A stretch of 64,000 nucleotides of DNA from Fontivita pretiosa (lineage in GTDB: Bacteria > Planctomycetota > Phycisphaerae > Tepidisphaerales > Tepidisphaeraceae), in contig NZ_CP191258.1 in assembly GCF_050410795.1 (NCBI RefSeq), positions 2,356,001-2,420,000 on the forward strand. The letters run 5' to 3'. The notes under the pieces are model-generated. The model was not told the origin of the DNA. It was given only the letters and a program-made list of their open reading frames with translations, and searched no databases. Within the stretch, counting starts at the first letter, position 1, and each line of letters opens with the position of its first letter. Of this stretch, positions 8,546-17,064 are shown piece after piece. The position numbers and the translations under genes are program-made.

Positions 8546-9769
8546 ATGTCTGATCTGAACCGAAAAACCCGTCACGTGGCACTGATCGTCGAGGCGGTGG
8601 AAGCCCCCCGGCGGCAGATGCTCACCGGCGTGGCGCAATACATTCAGGAACACGAGCCCTGGGCGCTGTACCTCAAGCCGGCGCGGGTTCAGAAGTCGCT
8701 GGACAGTTGGCTGGAGCATTGGAAGGGCGACGGCATCATCGCCGCCATCGACGACCTCAACCGCCAGCTCCTTCTGGACAAGCGTCTGCCGATAGTGGAC
8801 GTGGCCGGTCGGGTGCGCCAGCCGGGCATTCCGCTGGTTCATGCCAACGACCGCTCGATCGGGCGGATGGGGGCCGAGCATCTGCTGGAGCGCGGGTTCC
8901 GCCATTTTGGTTTCTGTGTGTTTCCCGGATTCTTCTGGTCGGAAGATCGTCGCGACGGCTTCGTGCAGGCGGTGCGCGAGCGCGGGTTCGACTGCCAGGT
9001 GTTCAGCGTCGAGCCGCTGCCGGAAGCCGGCGGACCCCAGAGCTGGGAGCAGCAGCAGCAGGCGATGGTGCAGTTCATCAACTCGCTGCCGCGACCGGCG
9101 GGAGTGATGACCAGCACCGACCTTCAGGGCCAGCAGTTCCTGGAGGCCTGCCTGCGGGCGCGCGTGCGCGTGCCGGAGGAGATCGCGGTCCTGGGCGCCG
9201 ACAACGACGAGCCGATCTGCCGCATCACTTCCCCGCCGCTTTCCAGCGTCATCATCAACGACCACCAGCGCGGCTACGAGTCCGCGGCGCTGCTGGACCG
9301 GCTCATGTCCGGACAACCCCCGCCCGAAGAGCCGATCTACATCGAGCCGGCGGGCGTGTACGCGCGGGCCTCGACCGACATCCTGGCCATCGAAGACCAG
9401 ATCGTGGTCACGGCGCTTCGATACATCCGTGACAATGCCTGCGAAGGGATCAACGTCCGCGACGTCGTCCGTCAGGTTCCCGTGTCGCGCAGCGTGCTGG
9501 AGCGGCGATTCCGCAAGCTCCTGGGCAGCTCGATCAATGATGAGATCGTCCGCCAGCGGATCAACCGCGCCATCGAGCTGCTCAGCGGCACCAATCTGGA
9601 ACTGAAGGCGATTGCGATGAAGGCCGGCTTTGGCAGCCAGGCGTACATGACGGCCGTCTTCCGCTCCAAGCTCGATGTCACACCCGGATCCTACCGCATG
9701 CCCGGCGCGCGCCGCGGACATCCCCAGGCCATGCCCGCCGCAACGCATGCCAACGCCCTGGCGGAGTGA
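8546..9769 (+). CDS. XylR-like transcriptional regulator (AraC-type HTH)
   Basis: About 407 residues from ATG 8546 (an earlier in-frame start at 8474 would add 24 residues). Residues 10-280 look like a periplasmic-binding-protein-type sensor ('RHVALIVEAVEAPRRQMLTG', 'HANDRSIGRMGAEHLLERGF', 'VLGADNDEPICRITSPPLSS'), as in the xylose regulator XylR. The last 100 residues are an AraC double helix-turn-helix: 'INVRDVVRQVPVSRSVLERR' and 'LKAIAMKAGFGSQAYMTAVF'. Planctomycetes use many such regulators for sugar catabolism. It lies next to the pectin genes, so control of that locus by a uronate or pentose is a reasonable guess, not something the sequence shows. Confidence 0.85.
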   Translation: MSDLNRKTRHVALIVEAVEAPRRQMLTGVAQYIQEHEPWALYLKPARVQKSLDSWLEHWKGDGIIAAIDDLNRQLLLDKRLPIVDVAGRVRQPGIPLVHANDRSIGRMGAEHLLERGFRHFGFCVFPGFFWSEDRRDGFVQAVRERGFDCQVFSVEPLPEAGGPQSWEQQQQAMVQFINSLPRPAGVMTSTDLQGQQFLEACLRARVRVPEEIAVLGADNDEPICRITSPPLSSVIINDHQRGYESAALLDRLMSGQPPPEEPIYIEPAGVYARASTDILAIEDQIVVTALRYIRDNACEGINVRDVVRQVPVSRSVLERRFRKLLGSSINDEIVRQRINRAIELLSGTNLELKAIAMKAGFGSQAYMTAVFRSKLDVTPGSYRMPGARRGHPQAMPAATHANALAE

Positions 9770-9791
9770 CCTGCGGCCGTGACCCGCGCCG

Positions 9792-9823
9792 TGCCACGGG
9801 CGTCTCGCCCGTGCTGAGTGGCA
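9792..9823. repeat. Dispersed palindromic repeat, copy 2
   Basis: Nested palindrome in the gap between two convergent genes. The inner hairpin is CACGGGCG (9795-9802), loop TCT, CGCCCGTG (9806-9813). An outer arm pairs TGCCAC (9792-9797) with GTGGCA (9818-9823). A TGTATAAACGACA segment follows at about 9843-9856, as it also does in the 5.2-5.6 kb gap. Confidence 0.65.
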
Positions 9824-9955
9824 ACCGCGGGTGGCCTGAGATGTGTATAAACGACACGCGTCCTGTCACGCGCTTTGTGCGCGGACTCTCGATACCTGAG
9901 GTGGGAAAGCACCCGGCACAGGCCTGACGCCTGTAAAGCGACGCGCGCCTCGGCA

Positions 9956-11509
9956 CTACCTGCGTGCAGCATCGATGCCCGATGCGCTTTGGACCTGGAC
10001 CTCGCCGGACGGCACATCCTGGGCAATCTTCAGCGCCTGCTCGGCGCCGCGGGTGTGGTTCATGCCCACCACGATCTCCCGCGTCTCGCCGCCGCTGACC
10101 CCCAGAAATACCGACTGTCCCCGCGGCGCCTTGCATCCATGGACGTAGGCGTCCTGCACATCATGCAGCGCGATCATCGGCGCATCGGCCTGCGGCGTGC
10201 GAGAGGTGGCATCGCTGATCGTCACGTCGGCACACTGATTGATGCGTATCGCCGCGCCGAGCTGATCGTTGATGTCGATGTTCCGCAGCGTCAGCTTGCG
10301 GACGAACTTGAACCACATCCCGGCACGGCACAGCTTCTCGATCTCCGGGGCCATGTCGCTGTCGCCGGCCTGCGTGTTCGTCGGATCGCACCAGATCGAG
10401 ATGTTGTCGTAGCTGATGTCCTCGACCCACATTTCCGGAAGCCCCAGGACCCAGGCGGCGGAGTATTTGGCGTTGCGCGCGGAGATGTTGCTGAAACGCA
10501 GGCGGCGGAAGCGCGGCGTGGCTTCGGTAACCGGCTGCGGCGACTTGTCGGTCACCTTGCTCTGGCCCCAGGCGCCGCAGCCGTAGAACAGGTTGATCGC
10601 CAGCGGGCACAACACTCCGTCCATGACGATGTTGCTGACGCGGATGTCCTCCACGGCCGCCCCAGTGCTTCCGCCGCGGCCGCGACGCGACTTGATCCGG
10701 ATCCCCCGGTCGGTGCCCACAAACGTGCAGTTGCTGATCGCCACGTTTCTCACCCCGCCGGTCATCTCGCTGCCGATCACCACCCCGCCGTGCCCGTGGA
10801 TCATCGTGCAGTTGGTGATGGTGATGTTCTCGCACGGCCGGTATTGCCGGCGCGGTTCCTCCTCCGAACCGCTTTTGATGGTGATGCAGTCATCGCCGAC
10901 GTCGATGTGGCAGTCGGAGATGTGCACGTTGCGGCAGGAGTCGGGGTTGATGCCGTCGGTGTTGGGAGAATCCGGGGGATTGCGCACGGTTACGCGCACG
11001 ATGTTGACCGTGTCGCAGGCGACGGGGTTCAAAGTCCAGGCCGGCGAGTTGGTCAGCGTCACGTCCTCGACCAGGACGTTGCGACAGTCCACCAGGCGGA
11101 TGAGCCGCGGGCGCATGATCCTGGCGGACTTTTCGAGCTGCCGCTGGAGCTTCCACCACATTTGCCCGCGCCCGTCGATGGTTCCCTTGCCGATGATCGC
11201 GACATTCTCCAGTCCCTCGCCGCAGATCAGCGCCGCGCGGGTGGTGGAGCCCGGTCCTTCCCATTTTGGGGTCCATTCGGGGAACGCCTCGACGTCCTCG
11301 GCGCCGAGGATGGTGGCGCCGGCCTCGAGCATGAGGGTGACGTTGCTTCGCAGCCACAGCGTGCCGGTGACGTATTTTCCTGAGGGGAAGTAGACCATCC
11401 CCCCGCCCGCGCCGCCCGCGGTATCGATGGCGCGCTGAAGCGCCTGCGTGCACAGCGTCTGACCATCCCCCACCGCGCCCAGTTCGTTGACCACGACAAG
11501 CATGAACAA
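9956..11509 (-). CDS. GH28 family glycoside hydrolase (polygalacturonase-like)
   Basis: 517 residues. All GH28 hallmarks are present in order: NTDG at about 183-186, 'GDDCITIKSGSEEE' at about 205, 'GHGGVVIGSE' at about 238, and 'RGIRIKS' at about 270. These supply the catalytic aspartates, the His and the RIK substrate-binding motif. The enzyme should hydrolyse alpha-1,4 galacturonic or rhamnogalacturonan linkages. The N-terminus (MFMLVVVNELGAVGDGQTL) runs straight into the fold without a signal peptide, unlike the neighbouring pectinases, which suggests a cytoplasmic enzyme acting on imported oligomers. It is last in the leftward operon symporter-PL10-CE8-GH28, starting 21 bases after the CE8 stop. 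Confidence 0.88.
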   Translation of the reverse strand: MFMLVVVNELGAVGDGQTLCTQALQRAIDTAGGAGGGMVYFPSGKYVTGTLWLRSNVTLMLEAGATILGAEDVEAFPEWTPKWEGPGSTTRAALICGEGLENVAIIGKGTIDGRGQMWWKLQRQLEKSARIMRPRLIRLVDCRNVLVEDVTLTNSPAWTLNPVACDTVNIVRVTVRNPPDSPNTDGINPDSCRNVHISDCHIDVGDDCITIKSGSEEEPRRQYRPCENITITNCTMIHGHGGVVIGSEMTGGVRNVAISNCTFVGTDRGIRIKSRRGRGGSTGAAVEDIRVSNIVMDGVLCPLAINLFYGCGAWGQSKVTDKSPQPVTEATPRFRRLRFSNISARNAKYSAAWVLGLPEMWVEDISYDNISIWCDPTNTQAGDSDMAPEIEKLCRAGMWFKFVRKLTLRNIDINDQLGAAIRINQCADVTISDATSRTPQADAPMIALHDVQDAYVHGCKAPRGQSVFLGVSGGETREIVVGMNHTRGAEQALKIAQDVPSGEVQVQSASGIDAARR

Positions 11510-11530
11510 GACCTCGGAAACGACAAACGG

Positions 11531-12499
11531 CTATCTGGTCGGATCCCATCCATCGGCGCCGCCGAGGATGTTGCTGACCGTGTGCGCCGCCGCTTCATCA
11601 TCGGTCAGCTCGCGCGACCATGCAACCCGTCTGGATCGGTCCGCTCCCGGGCCGGTGTTTTTGTATTCGACATAACGGGCGGTCTTCTCGTTCTCGGGGT
11701 TTCGCCAGTTGTCCCAGCCTTCCGGGCGAATGTGGTCGCCAAGTTCACACTTTATGAACGCCACCGCGGCGTACGGTTTCCACGGCCGGCCCAGAAAGGC
11801 CTTCTCCCCCTCGCCCGTGAGCTTGCAGTTGATGAAGACGAAGCCGAAGGGGCGTTCCTGCGGAGTGCTGGCGGCGGTCACGTAGCCGCCATTCTTGCTG
11901 TGGATGTGGCAGTTTTCGAAGACCGCCACCGCCCGCCCGAAGATGAAATCGACCCGACCCTCGATGTAGCAGTCCTTGAAATACGTGCGATGGCCATTGG
12001 GATACAGCGTATCCTGCCCGCCGAGGAACCGGCAGTTGCGGAAGATGATCCGATCGCCGTTGGTTTTGACCGCCACCGCCTGCGCGATGTGCCCGGAGGG
12101 GTTCTCGAAGGTGACATTTTCGGCGGTGAAGTCGTCGGCGTTGATCAGGGTGCTGGTGCTTCCGGTCGTGCCGACCGGCTGCGTCGATGGCGGCAGGATG
12201 CTTTTGGCGTGAAGATCGTAAGTGATCAGGACCGCCGAGGGGTCCTGGCCTTCTCCGCGGATGGTGATGAAGCGCTTGCCTTTGGGCACGACGATCCGCT
12301 GCTTGTAGGTGCCCGGTTTGATCCGGATGAGCACGGGCGAATCGTTTGGATCCGGCACGGCGTCGATGGCCGCCTGGAGCGTGTTGAACTGCCCGCTGCC
12401 GTCGGCGGCGACGACAAGCGTTCGCTGCTCAGCCCGCGCGGTTGCCGCCAGCAGCCACAGGCAAACCAAAGCGCATGACACCTGATGCACAATTCTCAT
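11531..12499 (-). CDS. CE8 pectinesterase (pectin methylesterase)
   Basis: 322 residues from ATG 12499. Signal peptide MRIVHQVSCALVCLWLLAAT ending ARA. The fold starts at 'TLVVAADGSGQFNTLQAAID'. Family motifs: 'QAVAVKTNGDR', 'GGQDTLY' around residue 160, 'GRVDFIFG' around 183 (catalytic Asp), and 'FLGRPWKPYA' around 235 (Arg and Trp). It removes methyl esters from homogalacturonan so that lyases and GH28 can act. Starts 48 bases after the PL10 gene in the same operon. Predicted periplasmic or exported. Confidence 0.92.
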   Translation of the reverse strand: MRIVHQVSCALVCLWLLAATARAEQRTLVVAADGSGQFNTLQAAIDAVPDPNDSPVLIRIKPGTYKQRIVVPKGKRFITIRGEGQDPSAVLITYDLHAKSILPPSTQPVGTTGSTSTLINADDFTAENVTFENPSGHIAQAVAVKTNGDRIIFRNCRFLGGQDTLYPNGHRTYFKDCYIEGRVDFIFGRAVAVFENCHIHSKNGGYVTAASTPQERPFGFVFINCKLTGEGEKAFLGRPWKPYAAVAFIKCELGDHIRPEGWDNWRNPENEKTARYVEYKNTGPGADRSRRVAWSRELTDDEAAAHTVSNILGGADGWDPTR

Positions 12500-12546
12500 G
12501 AAATGATGACTCCAGACTCGAGCGACTGGCCCGGGCAGCGCACTGC

Positions 12547-13683
12547 CTACCGGCCGGCGCCTTCGGCGTGGGATGGATACTGAAGCTTCCACTTCTCGTA
12601 GCGTTCCAGGACCGGCTTGCCCCAGGGGCGAAGCCACGCGTAGCCGGCGCGACGCTCAGGCTCGATTTCGTTCATCGAATACTTCTTCACGCCGTCGCGG
12701 CCGCAGAAGAACGGACGATTGGTCTCGATCTCATAGAACCGCGCCCAAAGCGGCTCGGCATTGGGGTCTTCCACGGCGATGACATCGAAGCCTTTGGGCA
12801 GGGTGGGATCGGGCGTGCGCTGAAGGCGCAGGCCAAGGATCTTGGAGCGCTGGAGCCACGCCGCCGCCGCGTGAACCGCCCGCTGCACCTGCGGGCTGGG
12901 GTTTTCGATGTCCATCAGGAGCATGGTCAGCCCGGCGGTTTCGTCGGCGGCGATGGAGGGAAGCTCATACGATCGCGCCTTGTCGGGCAGCAGCGTGTCC
13001 GGTGTGTACTGCTGGCACCAGCCGGTGAGCTGCCCATTGACCACGATCTGAGTCTTGAGCACGCACTCCAGACCTTTTTCGAACGCGCGTTTGGCCTTGG
13101 CGCGGCGATCGGGATCGACGAAGGCAAAGGTCTTGTCCTTGCCGTCGGCGATGTCCTTGAGCAGCCGCATGACGTTGGTCATCGCGTTGTCGTTGAAGGT
13201 GATGTCACGCCCGTAGTCGTTGGGCGGCGGGTAGCGTTGCGGCCAGCCGCCGTTGGGGTATTGCGCGGTGAACAGGAAATCCAGCCCGCGGTTGAACGAT
13301 TCGAGCACCTCGGGGCGATGCGTGAGGTTGTACGCCCGCGCCAGCACCCGCAGCTCGGTGTAGGTAAAGCCGTTGTCGATGGTTCCCTCGCCGTCCCACT
13401 TGGCCGGGATGTTGTAGGGCAGCGACGCTGGCGGCGCCGACGAGGGCGCGTTCTGGTATCCCTTCTCCCAGCCGCCGTTGGCAAGCTGTTTGGAGATGAT
13501 GAAGTCGATGGCGCGGATCCCCTGCTCGGTGGTGAACCACTCGTCCGGTTTCTTCTGGATTTCCGCGGCCGAGGAATGCACCGCCACGACCGGCTGCGTC
13601 TGCCCCATCGTGAGCGATGTGCCAAGTACGATCAGCGTCAAAACAACCACGGATCGTCGAACGAGTTGCTGTTTCCATTTCAT
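12547..13683 (-). CDS. Pectate lyase, PL10-like
   Basis: 378 residues from ATG 13683, with GAGGG about eight bases upstream; GTG at 13698 is an alternative. An export signal is present (KQQLVRRSVVVLTLIVLGTS ending TMGQ). The body is an alpha-helical toroid-type lyase: 'FIISKQLANGGWEKGYQNA', 'TIDNGFTYTELRVLAR', 'FLFTAQYPNGGWPQRYPP', 'ITFNDNAMTNVMRLLKDI' and 'TAGLTMLLMD' match the PL10 pectate lyases, which cut polygalacturonate by beta-elimination using calcium. Second gene of the leftward pectin operon, 45 bases after the symporter. Confidence 0.85.
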   Translation of the reverse strand: MKWKQQLVRRSVVVLTLIVLGTSLTMGQTQPVVAVHSSAAEIQKKPDEWFTTEQGIRAIDFIISKQLANGGWEKGYQNAPSSAPPASLPYNIPAKWDGEGTIDNGFTYTELRVLARAYNLTHRPEVLESFNRGLDFLFTAQYPNGGWPQRYPPPNDYGRDITFNDNAMTNVMRLLKDIADGKDKTFAFVDPDRRAKAKRAFEKGLECVLKTQIVVNGQLTGWCQQYTPDTLLPDKARSYELPSIAADETAGLTMLLMDIENPSPQVQRAVHAAAAWLQRSKILGLRLQRTPDPTLPKGFDVIAVEDPNAEPLWARFYEIETNRPFFCGRDGVKKYSMNEIEPERRAGYAWLRPWGKPVLERYEKWKLQYPSHAEGAGR

Positions 13684-13728
13684 GAGTCTGACCCTCACAG
13701 GAGCATGGACAGGATGCTTCGGATGTTG

Positions 13729-15819
13729 CTACTTGGCGGTTCCGACCGCGGCGACATCCGACGGCTCGGTTTTCGTCTGGGCGTCCGATGCACCGACGGG
13801 CACGGCCGGCACGGGCGCCGGGTGGCCGCCTTCCACCCGCCCGTCATCGCGCACATCCCGCTGCATCGTCGCCAGCGCCCGGAAAAAGTCGATGATGTCG
13901 CGCACCCCGCCGATCGAAAACCACACCAGCGTCGCAACGGCGATGATCAGCGGGAACGCGATGGCCGTGATCATCCAGTAATGCGCCCACCACGACACCG
14001 GCCAGTCGAAAATGAACAGGTTCCAGAAGGTGATGACCAGGTTGATCGCCAGCAGCAGCATCGCCCACCAGAAGATGCCGCCGGAGACCAGCTTGTCCCA
14101 GAAGGTGAAGTTGGCATCGAACTTGAAGATGTTCTGGAGTGTGAAACGCTGCCGCAGGGTCAGCGGTGGCAGGGGCTTTTCTCCGGGCAGGGCGTAGGGG
14201 CCGCGATGGAGCAGGCGATCGAGGTTGTAATCCTGGCGGCAGGTCAACAGCGAGACCAGGATGTAGACGGTGAACGCGGCGCAGGAGGCGATGAACGCGA
14301 CCTGAATGCCGTTCAACCCGAAACGCTCCGGCAGCGGCATGCCCCATTCGGCGAAGGTGGGTCCGAGGATGCCGGTGATCCATCCCCAGGAGACGCGGTT
14401 GGTCAGGGGGATGCCGATCAGCGCCAACGCCGAGCCGGTGATGGCGCCGGCCCACGCGCCGGCGGTAGTGCCTTTCCGCCAGTAGAGCCCGCCGATGATG
14501 ACGGCGCCCGCGCCGGCGGTAAACACCCCCGCCGTCAGCGCCCACCACAACGCGATGTATTGCGTCTGCTGGAAGAAGAGGCTGAAGCAGAACGCGAAGG
14601 TCGCGACGCTTGCGATCGACAGCCGCAACGCCCAGATCTGCCCGCGCGTGGACATTGGCTTTTTCCGCAGCGGCAGGATCACGTCCTGCACCAGGATGCT
14701 GCCCCAGGAGTGCATGTGCCCCGAGTCCCCCGCCAGCAGCCCCATCAGCATCATCGCCACGAACAGCCCTTTGATCCCGATCGGCAACAGATAGCTGAGC
14801 GCGATCGGGACGGTCATCTGCTTCTTGAGGTAGCCGTCCTGAATCTGCCCGATGTGCTCCCTGATCGGCGCCGCCTGCGACGCGAACGACGGATGATCCA
14901 TGAACGTCAACGCGCAAACGCCCAGCAGCAGGATCATCAGCATCCGCGCATACGTCCGCCAGTGGCCCAGCACGTGCCCCATGCGCGACTCATGCGCGCT
15001 CTTGGCCGCCGAGTTGAAGCCCTGCTTGTTCTGAAGCGCCATCGTCGTGTAGACGTTGATCAGCAGCGCCATGACGATGTACCAGATGTTGAAATCCTCG
15101 ACCTCGTAGGCGTCGAAGGGATCGATGTGGGAATATCCCGGGGCGGCGTTGCTCATCACCTCCACCACCTGCGACCAGTCGATGATGAAGAAGACGGCGA
15201 TGACGATGACGATGTAGATGGCATGGGAGAGGATGCCCTCGATGCAGTCGGTGACCATGAGGGTCACCTGCCCGCCGACGAGAATCATGAACACGGTACA
15301 CGCCAGGTACCCGAGCATGATCAGCGCCATCGTGCTGAGGTTGACGCCGGCCACAGAGACGCTTTGTGGCAAGTCGAGGAAGTAGATGAAGAAGCGGGCG
15401 CTGACGGCGGGGAAGATGCCGTAGTTGAGAATGCCGGAAAGGAAGGCCAGCGCGCCCATGTAGAGCCGAAAGGCGCGGCTGTAGCGGGCTTCGAGGAACT
15501 GCGCCAGCGTAAGGGCGCGGGTCTCGCGGAAACGGTAGACGACGAACCCGGTGATGCCGATCAGCAGGATGACCGGGACCGAGATCTTCTCCCAGAAATT
15601 CAGCACGAAGCCGGAGACCAGAATCACCTCGAACTTGGACATGGTGTTGGCTAGGCCGGAGTCCGACTCTCCGCGCGCGTTGGCCAGGAGGTATCGCCCG
15701 GCGCATCGCCCGCCGGAAAGGAAGTCCGCGACGCTCCGGACGTAGCGGTGCGTGTAAATCGCAAACGCGACGACGAGGAGGATGGGCGTGGCGACGAACA
15801 GCCAGTCGATGGAATGCAT
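13729..15819 (-). CDS. Sodium:solute symporter family transporter
   Basis: About 696 residues from ATG 15819 (MHSIDWLFVATPILLVV). At least 13 hydrophobic helices; the SSS signature region reads 'ADFLSGGRCAGRYLLANARG' near the N-terminus, followed by 'LAQFLEARYSRAFRLYMG' and 'GLFVAMMLMGLLAGDSGHMH'. The family couples sodium uptake to sugars, uronates or other organic solutes. A 200-residue C-terminal extension carries two or three more helices ('WAMLLLAINLVITFWNLFIF', 'FPLIIAVATLVWFSI') and a Pro/Ala-rich tail. As first gene of the pectin operon it probably imports galacturonate or oligogalacturonides; the substrate is inferred from context. Confidence 0.88.
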   Translation of the reverse strand: MHSIDWLFVATPILLVVAFAIYTHRYVRSVADFLSGGRCAGRYLLANARGESDSGLANTMSKFEVILVSGFVLNFWEKISVPVILLIGITGFVVYRFRETRALTLAQFLEARYSRAFRLYMGALAFLSGILNYGIFPAVSARFFIYFLDLPQSVSVAGVNLSTMALIMLGYLACTVFMILVGGQVTLMVTDCIEGILSHAIYIVIVIAVFFIIDWSQVVEVMSNAAPGYSHIDPFDAYEVEDFNIWYIVMALLINVYTTMALQNKQGFNSAAKSAHESRMGHVLGHWRTYARMLMILLLGVCALTFMDHPSFASQAAPIREHIGQIQDGYLKKQMTVPIALSYLLPIGIKGLFVAMMLMGLLAGDSGHMHSWGSILVQDVILPLRKKPMSTRGQIWALRLSIASVATFAFCFSLFFQQTQYIALWWALTAGVFTAGAGAVIIGGLYWRKGTTAGAWAGAITGSALALIGIPLTNRVSWGWITGILGPTFAEWGMPLPERFGLNGIQVAFIASCAAFTVYILVSLLTCRQDYNLDRLLHRGPYALPGEKPLPPLTLRQRFTLQNIFKFDANFTFWDKLVSGGIFWWAMLLLAINLVITFWNLFIFDWPVSWWAHYWMITAIAFPLIIAVATLVWFSIGGVRDIIDFFRALATMQRDVRDDGRVEGGHPAPVPAVPVGASDAQTKTEPSDVAAVGTAK

Positions 15820-16220
15820 GCGTCTGCAAACGATACGACGACGGGCCGGGACCACAAGAGGCAAGTTCTTTCGGGTTTGCGGACAACTATTTAGGTTTTG
15901 CGGCGGGCAAGGGATGCGTATTTGCTGCAAAGCGCTGGCTATCAGACGATTTGCCCTTGTGCATTTCCCCCATCCCAACTCGCGCTGGGCTTTAAGCGAC
16001 AGCCCAGATCCGGATCGAGCCTCGCGGCCTCGCCGCAATTCCTAAAAACGTATCCGTGAAAAAGCAATGGAATGTCCGTCCTCGCCACGTGGGGCGGGGA
16101 TATATTGCGCATCGGACGTGACGGGCCGGCGGACGAATCGCGAAACCGCGGCCTCGCGTCTTGGCGGATCGGTCGCTTGTCGTTGGTTTGCGTTGAGCAC
16201 GTCACCCTGCGGAGATGGTT
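15820..16220. promoter_or_regulatory. Divergent regulatory region of the pectin locus
   Basis: About 400 bases between the leftward symporter operon and the rightward operon, so both promoters should lie here. It is noticeably more AT-rich in places than the flanking genes (around 15870-15970 and 16035-16070). A 6-bp stem (TGGGCT...AGCCCA) sits near 15987-16007. GATATATT near 16099-16106 is a possible -10 for the rightward operon, but no clear -35 was found. No operator could be assigned. Confidence 0.4.
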
Positions 16221-17000
16221 ATGAGGACCATGTCTCACCCTCGCGCCCGCGCGTTCACCCTGGTCGAGCTGCTCGTCGTCATCGGCATCATCGCCGTCCT
16301 GATCGGAATCCTGCTGCCGGCATTGAGTCGCGCTCGCGAGCAGGCCAACACCGTCTACTGCGCCTCCAACCTGCGGCAGCTCTATCAGTGCACGCTGATG
16401 TACTCGAACATGTACAAGCAGTTCACGATGCCCTCGCGCATCGGCGACGGCAGCGCGCAGAGCAACTACTGGTGCGGCGTGGACGTGCTGGGGCCGCTGA
16501 TGGGCATCAAGCGCGGCGCCGGCACGCAGCTCGAGACCCTCGAGCGCGTCAACAAGATGCTCAACTGCCCCACGGTTGACCGGAAGTTCGACAGCAACGT
16601 CAGTGTGTTCCAGACCGACTACACCTACAACGGCAACCTGGGCGACAACCGAGCCGCGCCGGGCACGGCGCTGTCCTATAAGAAACGCACGCAGGTCCCC
16701 AACAACGTCATCGTCGCCCTGGACTTGACCAACAGCGTCGCCAAGGACGACGAACGCTTCAGCAAGGTCCGCGAACTCGCCGCCACCAATAATGGGCAGA
16801 TCCCTTATCCCCGCGGCGGGCGCCCGCACAAGAACAAGGCCAACATCCTGTTCCACGACGGCAGCGTGCGTCTCGCCCGCGCGTTCGTCCCCAAGTCCGG
16901 GATGTTCCTTCCGTCCACGGTCGATCCAACCACCACGGACCTGGACGACTGGATGATCGCCACATCGCAGTGGGTGAAAGGACGCCCCCTGCCGTTCTAA
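16221..17000 (+). CDS. Prepilin-like protein with H-X9-DG motif
   Basis: About 259 residues from ATG 16221, with GGAG six bases upstream; ATG 16215 is possible. The N-terminus 'RARAFTLVELLVVIGIIAVL' is a type IV prepilin/pseudopilin cleavage site and helix. Near the C-terminus, His-X9-Asp-Gly is matched exactly by 'HKNKANILFHDGSVRLAR'. Such DUF1559-like proteins are very abundant in planctomycetes and are thought to be secretion-linked or pseudopilus-like surface proteins; their precise job is unknown. It heads the rightward pectin operon, as such proteins often do in planctomycete polysaccharide loci. Confidence 0.85.
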   Translation: MRTMSHPRARAFTLVELLVVIGIIAVLIGILLPALSRAREQANTVYCASNLRQLYQCTLMYSNMYKQFTMPSRIGDGSAQSNYWCGVDVLGPLMGIKRGAGTQLETLERVNKMLNCPTVDRKFDSNVSVFQTDYTYNGNLGDNRAAPGTALSYKKRTQVPNNVIVALDLTNSVAKDDERFSKVRELAATNNGQIPYPRGGRPHKNKANILFHDGSVRLARAFVPKSGMFLPSTVDPTTTDLDDWMIATSQWVKGRPLPF

Positions 17001-17064
17001 TGTAGTGCCAGCAGGGTTCGGTGTTGCAGGGTCGGCATGGGCGTCGCAACTCGGGGACAGCATC

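Noticed and set aside
12568..15654. A 1028-codon open frame on the plus strand
   Set aside because: It is the antisense of PL10 and the symporter, Arg/His/Gln-rich with no domain; a high-GC shadow. The same applies to long frames opposite gyrA, uvrA, nuoL and the beta-strand-repeat gene.
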